Below, piece by piece: positions 1 through 4,671 of a stretch of DNA of 7,478 bases; position 1 is the first letter of the stretch; every line of letters starts with the position of its first letter. Origin of the DNA: Flavobacteriales bacterium UBA3442 (GTDB taxonomy: Bacteria; Bacteroidota; Bacteroidia; Flavobacteriales; Schleiferiaceae); assembly GCA_002378565.1 (NCBI GenBank), contig DFSH01000015.1, positions 778 to 8,255 on the forward strand, read 5' to 3'. The translations under genes and the position numbers were made by a program. Under the pieces are notes generated by a model. That model saw only the letters and a program-made list of their open reading frames with translations. It had not been told where the DNA came from and made no database searches.

Positions 1-111
1 GTGGAGGTCGATTTTCAACCGCATTTCCGCGACTACTACCACGATGTCAACAAGCGAACCTGTGATCAGTGTAGCACCGTTATGGCAACGGATTCGCGGT
101 TCACCGACTGA
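1..111 (+). CDS. nbaC: 3-hydroxyanthranilate 3,4-dioxygenase, C-terminal end (partial)
   Basis: Only the last 36 codons are in the window, read in frame 1 and ending at TGA 109-111. Bacterial 3-hydroxyanthranilate dioxygenases are Fe(II) cupins that open the ring of 3-hydroxyanthranilate to 2-amino-3-carboxymuconate semialdehyde. They carry a rubredoxin-like second metal site made of two CxxC pairs near the C-terminus. Seen here: a VEV stretch at the start, then an aromatic segment (FRDYY), then an NKRTCDQC segment whose CxxC falls at bases 61-72. By recall this resembles the end of the Cupriavidus enzyme (VEV, FESFY, DKRRCPHC). The loop between VEV and the CxxC is about seven residues shorter here. 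The catalytic cupin and the first CxxC lie outside the window. The nearby ACMSD gene encodes the next enzyme of the pathway and supports the call. The next gene begins two bases after the stop, so the two are probably co-transcribed. Confidence 0.68.
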   Translation: MEVDFQPHFRDYYHDVNKRTCDQCSTVMATDSRFTD

Positions 112-113
112 TC

Positions 114-773
114 ATGAATGATCAACTCACCCGCAACGAGGAAGATTACCTCAAGGCCATTGACAAGTTGGCCGACGACAAGGGTCAGGTTGGCACCAAC
201 GCACTGGCAAAGCACCTCAAATTGGCTGCGCCTTCGGTGACCGCTATGGTACAAAAACTGGATGGCAAAGGCTTGGTGAACTATGTGAAATACGGTGGCA
301 TTTCCTTGACTGAAATTGGCCAACACAAGGCCATTCAATTGCTTCGAAACCACCGCTTGTGGGAGGTCTTTTTGTCAGAACACCTAGGCTTTGCCTGGGA
401 CAAGGTGCATGACATCGCTGAGCAATTGGAGCATGTGCGTTCCAGTGAACTCATTGCAAGGCTTGGTCGATTCCTAGGGGACCCTACCATCGACCCGCAT
501 GGTGACCCCATTCCTTCCCATGACCTGACCATTCAGCCCACAGGGGGAACCACCTTCTTTGCAGCAAAATCGGGTGATTCATTCACCTTGGTTGCTGCCG
601 CAGACAACCAAGATTTGTTGGCAAAGCTCAACGCAGCGAAGGTTTCACTTGGCAGTGAGTTGGTCAAGGTGGGCAAAGACAAACAAGGGCGTCAAGTGAT
701 GCAAGTACATGGCCAGTCTATTGCCTTCAGTGAGGTGGAAGCCAAGCAGCTTCACGTGTCACTCAGCCATTGA
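114..773 (+). CDS. DtxR/MntR-family metal-dependent transcriptional regulator
   Basis: This 219-residue protein has the order of a long DtxR/IdeR-type repressor. Residues 1-72 form the winged helix-turn-helix, with a recognition region near SVTAMVQKLDGKGLV. Residues 73-140 form the metal-binding dimerisation domain, ending in HGDPIP. Residues about 150-219 look like an FeoA/SH3-like C-terminal domain. Family metal ligands seen by alignment are Asp11, His80, Glu84, His99, Glu103, Glu106 and His107. Asp11 and Glu103 stand where iron-type DtxR has Met10 and Cys102 and where manganese-type MntR has Asp8 and Glu99, so an Mn-type primary site is plausible. However, the second MntR ligand Glu11 is Lys14 here. 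Such proteins bind operators when loaded with Fe(II) or Mn(II) and repress uptake genes. ATG 114 is chosen because the N-terminus then matches the family and sits two bases after the upstream stop. No Shine-Dalgarno is present. The gene overlaps the convergent ACMSD gene by 11 bp. Confidence 0.9.
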   Translation: MNDQLTRNEEDYLKAIDKLADDKGQVGTNALAKHLKLAAPSVTAMVQKLDGKGLVNYVKYGGISLTEIGQHKAIQLLRNHRLWEVFLSEHLGFAWDKVHDIAEQLEHVRSSELIARLGRFLGDPTIDPHGDPIPSHDLTIQPTGGTTFFAAKSGDSFTLVAAADNQDLLAKLNAAKVSLGSELVKVGKDKQGRQVMQVHGQSIAFSEVEAKQLHVSLSH

Positions 774-1764
774 GCCATTCAAGGGCATTGGCCGCTAAAA
801 TTTTTGCTTTTTTCACATCAGCCCATGGCATGTTTCGGACCAGTTTGCCCGGTTCGTGCTCACCCAAAGGGAAGGGGTAATCGGAGCCAACAGCAACCCG
901 ATTTTCTCCTACGGTGTCTACGATCATGTCCAACATGCGGGGGTCATGGACCAGGGAGTCCAACCAGAATTTTCCCATGTAGGATGTGGGTGGCTTGTCG
1001 TTGTCAACTGCACAGAGGTCAGGCCGGACATCAAAGCCATGTTGTATGCGACCTAGGGTTGCGGGGAAGGAACCCCCACCATGCGCAACGGCCACGCGCA
1101 AATTTGGCAAGCGCTCAAAGACCCCACCAAAGATGAGGGAGCTCAGTGCCAATGAACTTTCTGCTGGCATACCTACCAGCCATGGCAGCCAGTAATCGGG
1201 CATGCTTGCTTTTGCCATCATGTCCCAAGGGTGCACAAAAACTGCCATGCCTAGGGCTTCACAGGCTTGGAATACAGGGAACAGCTCAGGCGCATTCAAA
1301 TTCCATTGGTTGATGTGGGAGCCGATTTGGACGCCCTTGAGACCGATGGCCTTGCAGCGCTCCAGCTCTTTGATGGCTAGCTCAGGGGCTTGCATAGGCA
1401 AGGTTCCCAGACCTTCAAAGCGACCGGGGTAGCTCTTCACAATCTCTGCAATGTGGTCGTTAAGGAACATGGATAGGTCCAGGGTGTCTTGGGGTTTTGC
1501 CCAATAAGAGAACATCACGGGCACCGTGCTTAAAACCTGCATCCCTACCCCTTGTTGATCACATTCGTGGATGCGAGTGGACGGATCCCAGCAGTTGGCC
1601 TCCACTTCTCGAAAGAAGGTGGAGTCCTTGTACATCTTTGCGCAACCAGGGCAATGATGATCCAGATGGATGAAGCCCCCATAGCCGAATTTTGATGCCC
1701 AATTTGGCATGGTTTCTGGCAAAATATGGGTATGGATGTCTACGACAAGAGGAAGTGTGTCCAT
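763..1764 (-). CDS. nbaD: 2-amino-3-carboxymuconate-6-semialdehyde decarboxylase (ACMSD)
   Basis: A 333-residue zinc amidohydrolase-superfamily decarboxylase. It converts 2-amino-3-carboxymuconate semialdehyde to 2-aminomuconate semialdehyde, steering 3-hydroxyanthranilate to catabolism rather than to quinolinate and NAD. Numbered from ATG 1764, it shows His11 and His13 (DIHTH), His178 (FVHPWDMM), His228 (AHGGGSFP) and Asp295 (GSDYPFPLGE). These sit within a few residues of the ligands of the Pseudomonas enzyme (His9, His11, His177, His228, Asp294). Similarity to human ACMSD (336 aa) is strong throughout, for example VPVMFSYWAKPQDTL, TLPMQAPELA and YWLPWLVGMPAE. An in-frame TTG at 1785 would add seven residues, but ATG 1764 places the HxH motif at the usual distance from the start. 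It is transcribed leftward from the shared divergent region with a TATCTTTG box at 1790-1783. It ends tail to tail inside the regulator gene. The second substrate-side arginine region (LGRIQHGF) is also present. Confidence 0.95.
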   Translation of the reverse strand: MDTLPLVVDIHTHILPETMPNWASKFGYGGFIHLDHHCPGCAKMYKDSTFFREVEANCWDPSTRIHECDQQGVGMQVLSTVPVMFSYWAKPQDTLDLSMFLNDHIAEIVKSYPGRFEGLGTLPMQAPELAIKELERCKAIGLKGVQIGSHINQWNLNAPELFPVFQACEALGMAVFVHPWDMMAKASMPDYWLPWLVGMPAESSLALSSLIFGGVFERLPNLRVAVAHGGGSFPATLGRIQHGFDVRPDLCAVDNDKPPTSYMGKFWLDSLVHDPRMLDMIVDTVGENRVAVGSDYPFPLGEHEPGKLVRNMPWADVKKAKILAANALEWLNG

Positions 1765-1777
1765 GGCAGGTTTTCTG

Positions 1778-1807
1778 TTTAGCAAAGATAGTCAAGCATT
1801 ACCTTTG
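1778..1807 (+). promoter_or_regulatory. Candidate promoter for the PurF-like gene (TTTA-N18-TACCTTTG)
   Basis: TACCTTTG at 1800-1807 fits the Bacteroidota -7 box TAnnTTTG. TTTA at 1778-1781, 18 bases upstream, is an approximate -33 element (consensus TTTG). The predicted transcription start is about 1811-1814, at or just before the ATG at 1815, so the messenger would be leaderless or nearly so. The opposing ACMSD -7 box (1783-1790) lies within this spacer, so polymerase could not occupy both promoters at once. Confidence 0.5.
1783..1790 (-). promoter_or_regulatory. Candidate -7 box (TATCTTTG) for ACMSD
   Basis: Read on the minus strand, this is TATCTTTG, a full match to the Bacteroidota -7 consensus TAnnTTTG. 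Transcription would start near 1777-1779, leaving a leader of about 14 bases before the ACMSD ATG at 1764. I see no TTTG at the usual -33 distance (about 1810-1813 reads AAGT), so the promoter may be weak or need an activator. The box lies inside the spacer of the opposing promoter. Confidence 0.5.
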
Positions 1808-1814
1808 TCACTTC

Positions 1815-3716
1815 ATGAGCGACGCCATCAAGCATGAGTGCGGCATAGCACTCCTTAGACTTCGCAAACCCCTGGACCATTACCTGGAAACCTACGGGAC
1901 GGCTTTGTATGGCCTGAATAAGATGATTCTGATGATGGAAAAACAGCACAACCGCGGCCAAGATGGCGCGGGGTTGGCTGGCATCAAGATGGGCATGCCC
2001 CCTGGGAAACGTTACATCACACGCTACCGCAGCATTGAGCCTAAGCCGATGCAGGACATCTATGGGCGCATTCAGCTTAGCCTGGCTGAGCGCTTGGAAG
2101 GCAAGCCTGAGCGGCTCAAGGACGCCAAATGGGTGAAGGAGAACCTGCCTTTTGCCTGTGAGATTTACCTGGGGCATTTGCGGTATGGCACTCACGGCGG
2201 CAACAGCATTGAGGCCTGCCATCCTTTCCTCAGGCAGAGCAACTTCATGAGCCGCAACTTGATTGTGGCTGGCAATTTCAACATGACCAACACGGAAGAG
2301 CTGATGGAGGAACTGGTGAGCTTTGGACAGCACCCCAAGGTGAGCACTGACACGGTGACCATCATGGAGAAGATCGGGCATTTCCTGGATGTGGAAAACG
2401 ACCGTTTGCATGAGGAGGCGAAGACTGTTCACGGCTTGGATAAAGGCAACCGAAGCCAATTCATTGCTGACAACTTAGACCTCAACAGGGTGATAAAAAA
2501 AGCCTCAGAGGTCTGGGACGGTGGTTATGCCATGGGTGGCATGGTTGGTCAGGGCGATGGGTTCCTATTGAGGGATCCTAACGGCATCCGTCCAGCTTAC
2601 TACTACGTGGATGATGAAGTGGCCGTGGTGGCTTCTGAACGTCCGGTGATTCAAACGGCTTTTGGTCTGACTTTCGATCAGGTGAAGGAGGTCCCTCCTG
2701 GCCACATGGTTTGGATCAGAAAAAATGGCGATCTCAGCATCGAGAAAATCTTAACCCCCAAGGAGCGGTTGGCTTGTTCTTTTGAACGCATCTACTTTTC
2801 ACGGGGCAATGACGGCGACATCTACAAGGAGCGCATTGAGCTTGGCCGCCGACTCACCCATCGGGTGATGGAAGCTTCGGGCGGCAACTTTGACCACACG
2901 GTCTTCAGCTTCATCCCTAACACCGCTGAAATCAGCTACATGGGCCTGGTTCAAGGCGCAGAAGATTTGCTGAATGAATTGAAGGCGAAAGCGATCATCG
3001 GGTTGGGCAAAAGCCCCAAGGAGAAGGATGTCATGGACATCATGATGCAGCGTCCCCGCGTTGAAAAAATTGCGTGGAAGGACATCAAGCTCCGGACCTT
3101 CATTGCAGAGGATACAGGCAGGGATGACATGGTGGCACATGTGTATGACAGCACCTACAACTTGGTTGGCCCTCAGGACAGCTTGGTTGCGGTGGATGAC
3201 AGCATTGTCCGAGGCACCACGCTGAGAAAGAGTATTTTAGGAATGCTTGACAAGCTTGGCCCTAAGCGCATCATCATCGTGTCTTCTGCCCCACAGATTC
3301 GTTACCCCGATTGCTACGGCATTGACATGGCACGAATGAAGGATTTTGCCGCATTCCAAGCGGTGGTTTCGCTGCTCAAGAAGCGAAAGCTCGATCAGGT
3401 TCTCCCTGAGGCCTATGAGCTAGCAAAATCCGAGCTCAACAAACCCAAGGAGAAGCAAATCAATGCCGTGAAGGCAGTCTACAAACATTTTTCTGCGGAT
3501 GAGATTTCGCATGAGATCGCCGTCATCCTCACGCCAAAGCACGTGAAGGCTGAGGTCAAGATCATTTACCAACGCATTGAGGATTTGCACGCTTCTTGCC
3601 CGCAAAACCTTGGCGACTGGTATTTTACTGGCAACTACCCCACCCCCGGCGGCACCCGTGTGGCCAATCAAAGCTTCGTGAATTACATGGAGGGCAACAA
3701 TCAACGCGCCTACTGA
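1815..3716 (+). CDS. Amidophosphoribosyltransferase-like protein (PurF family, long Bacteroidota form)
   Basis: 633 residues against about 470-505 for classical PurF, which makes phosphoribosylamine from PRPP and glutamine in purine synthesis. Residues 1-8 look like a short propeptide before Cys9, the expected N-terminal nucleophile. The class II glutaminase domain covers about 9-300: HNRGQDGAG 45-53, Arg123 in GHLRYGTHG, Asp179, and RDPNGIRP 253-260. The phosphoribosyltransferase domain follows, with CSFERIYFSRG from Cys321 and the PRPP loop VAVDDSIVRGTT at 458-469. About 50 residues around 510-560 and other insertions account for much of the extra length. Two oddities stand out. The usual His-Asn-Gly-Asn of the oxyanion region reads Gly-Asn154-Phe155-Asn, and the Bacillus-type Fe-S cysteine set is incomplete (Cys321, displaced Cys500, Cys595). 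ATG 1815 is chosen because homology begins there; the frame is open further upstream only in ACMSD's shadow. By recall this is a Bacteroidota family distinct from canonical PurF, so its exact reaction is uncertain. Confidence 0.85.
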   Translation: MSDAIKHECGIALLRLRKPLDHYLETYGTALYGLNKMILMMEKQHNRGQDGAGLAGIKMGMPPGKRYITRYRSIEPKPMQDIYGRIQLSLAERLEGKPERLKDAKWVKENLPFACEIYLGHLRYGTHGGNSIEACHPFLRQSNFMSRNLIVAGNFNMTNTEELMEELVSFGQHPKVSTDTVTIMEKIGHFLDVENDRLHEEAKTVHGLDKGNRSQFIADNLDLNRVIKKASEVWDGGYAMGGMVGQGDGFLLRDPNGIRPAYYYVDDEVAVVASERPVIQTAFGLTFDQVKEVPPGHMVWIRKNGDLSIEKILTPKERLACSFERIYFSRGNDGDIYKERIELGRRLTHRVMEASGGNFDHTVFSFIPNTAEISYMGLVQGAEDLLNELKAKAIIGLGKSPKEKDVMDIMMQRPRVEKIAWKDIKLRTFIAEDTGRDDMVAHVYDSTYNLVGPQDSLVAVDDSIVRGTTLRKSILGMLDKLGPKRIIIVSSAPQIRYPDCYGIDMARMKDFAAFQAVVSLLKKRKLDQVLPEAYELAKSELNKPKEKQINAVKAVYKHFSADEISHEIAVILTPKHVKAEVKIIYQRIEDLHASCPQNLGDWYFTGNYPTPGGTRVANQSFVNYMEGNNQRAY

Positions 3717-3717
3717 C

Positions 3718-4320
3718 ATGAAGATCTACACCAAATCTGGAGACAAGGGCACAACGGGCTTGTTCAGCGGCACACGCATCAGCAAGGCAGACTCACGGCT
3801 TGACGCCTATGGCAGCCTGGATGAGCTCAACGCACAGGTTGGGATGCTCAAGGATTTGCTCAACACAGAAACAGGCAACGAAGCAAATTCCGAGAAGCAA
3901 GACGCGCTCAAGCCAAGGTTGGCTGAGCTGGGCAACGTTCAAAGCCACTTGTTCAGCATCGGATCCCACATGGCCAATGACCTGCCAGACATGGTGGAAA
4001 AGCTGCCTGTGATTCATTCGCAATGGACCGTTAACTTGGAGCTTGCTATCGACACCATGGATCAAGATTTGACGCCAATGAAGCAATTTATTTTGCCGGG
4101 CGGACATGTTGTCATCAGCCAAGCGCATGTTTGTCGGACAGTTTGTCGCAGGGCTGAGAGGCATTGTGCGGCCTTGCAAAGCAAACTCGATGCAGAAAAC
4201 AAGCCCTTTCCAGGAGATTCTATGCCTTATATCAACCGATTGAGTGATTATTTTTTTACGCTGAGTCGTTGGCTGGGCACGACTTTTGACGTTTTGGATA
4301 TCCCTTGGGTGGCAAAGTAG
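3718..4320 (+). CDS. pduO: PduO-type cob(I)alamin adenosyltransferase
   Basis: A 200-residue cytosolic protein of the PduO/MMAB family. The family transfers the adenosyl group of ATP to cob(I)alamin, giving coenzyme B12 for enzymes such as methylmalonyl-CoA mutase. The ATP phosphate-binding N-terminus TKSGDKGTTGL occupies residues 5-15. A second conserved block, YGSLDELNAQVG, covers 31-42. FILPGG is at 124-129, the arginine-rich helix VCRTVCRRAERHC at 138-150 and YINRLSDYFFTLSRW at 171-185, the last holding the conserved Asn-Arg of the active site. It is a little longer than the common 185-190 residues, with a charged loop around 50-68. The ATG lies one base after the stop of the PurF-like gene, so the two form an operon. 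No B12-dependent enzyme or cobalamin riboswitch is visible in the window. Confidence 0.94.
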   Translation: MKIYTKSGDKGTTGLFSGTRISKADSRLDAYGSLDELNAQVGMLKDLLNTETGNEANSEKQDALKPRLAELGNVQSHLFSIGSHMANDLPDMVEKLPVIHSQWTVNLELAIDTMDQDLTPMKQFILPGGHVVISQAHVCRTVCRRAERHCAALQSKLDAENKPFPGDSMPYINRLSDYFFTLSRWLGTTFDVLDIPWVAK

Positions 4321-4409
4321 ATTGTTCCTATTTGCCTACGTCAAATAAAAAATTACTTTTGCGCAACTGACTACCCTATTAATCTGCGTCTTTCCTACAC
4401 CTTACAATT
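4321..4409. other. Intergenic region holding a promoter and a 5' leader
   Basis: This 89-bp A+T-rich stretch between the adenosyltransferase and the small acidic gene is the largest gene-free interval here. It holds the promoter at 4331-4361 and a predicted leader of about 40 bases. I see no convincing hairpin followed by a T-run, so where the upstream transcript ends is unclear. No tRNA or structured RNA was recognised. Confidence 0.6.
4331..4361 (+). promoter_or_regulatory. Bacteroidota housekeeping promoter (TTTG-N19-TACTTTTG)
   Basis: TTTG at 4331-4334 and TACTTTTG at 4354-4361 are separated by 19 bases. This fits the Bacteroidota primary-sigma consensus of TTTG at -33 and TAnnTTTG at -7 with the expected spacing. 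The start of transcription should fall near 4366-4368, giving a leader of about 43 bases before ATG 4410. It probably serves the small acidic gene and secA together, since no comparable element lies between them. Confidence 0.68.
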
Positions 4410-4634
4410 ATGTACTGGACCCTTGAACTTGCCTCTTACCTCAGTGACGCGCCATGGCCCGCCACCAAGGACGAGCTCATCGATTACTCTATCCGCTCAG
4501 GCGCCCCCATGGAGGTGGTTGAAAACCTGCAACAGGTTGAGGAAGAAGAGCCCGAGACCTATGAAGGCATCATTGATATCTGGCCTGACTACCCCACAGA
4601 TGACGATTTCTTGTGGAATGAAGATGAGTATTGA
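4410..4634 (+). CDS. Small acidic DUF2795-family protein
   Basis: A 74-residue protein with about 21 Asp/Glu and only two Lys/Arg, so it is strongly acidic. It starts MYWTLELASYLSDAPWPATK, and the middle (DELIDYSIRSGAP) resembles a short helical unit. An EEEE-containing stretch follows at about 44-49. The end, DIWPDYPTDDDFLWNEDEY, is rich in aromatic and acidic residues. By recall this matches a small conserved Bacteroidota protein assigned to DUF2795, whose function is not established. There is no signal peptide and no membrane segment. An overlapping frame from 4423 is a shadow: this frame has the recognised sequence and the upstream promoter. It precedes secA by 37 bp on the same strand and is probably co-transcribed with it. 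A role linked to protein export is only a guess from position. Confidence 0.87.
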   Translation: MYWTLELASYLSDAPWPATKDELIDYSIRSGAPMEVVENLQQVEEEEPETYEGIIDIWPDYPTDDDFLWNEDEY

Positions 4635-4671
4635 TCCGTTGCGCACGTGATTAACAGGTGAACAAGCTGTC

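Noticed and set aside
797..813. A-run/T-run as an intrinsic terminator for the convergent genes
   Set aside because: The tract lies within ACMSD codons (Lys-Lys-Ala-Lys-Ile). Only a three-base-pair stem could be formed just upstream, so the T-run alone is not convincing.
1639..1665. CPGC cysteine pair in ACMSD as an extra metal site
   Set aside because: A lone CxxC next to two histidines is suggestive, but the surrounding loop varies in the family and the complete catalytic zinc site is elsewhere. Nothing else supports a second metal.
1765..1785. Seven-residue N-terminal extension of ACMSD from a TTG codon
   Set aside because: It would cover the predicted transcription start, and ATG 1764 places the HxH zinc motif at the normal distance from the start.
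1692..1814. Upstream extension of the PurF-like reading frame by 41 codons
   Set aside because: The extra residues overlap the ACMSD start and both promoter boxes on the opposite strand and show no similarity to the family. The family start with a short propeptide before Cys9 fits ATG 1815.
1779..2459. A 226-codon minus-strand frame opposite the PurF-like gene
   Set aside because: Its sequence is low-information and resembles no family, and it mirrors a strongly conserved coding region on the plus strand.
4342..4361. CAAA...TTTG pairing after the adenosyltransferase gene as a terminator
   Set aside because: The possible stem is short and A/T only, has no following T-run, and the TTTG is better explained as the end of the -7 box.
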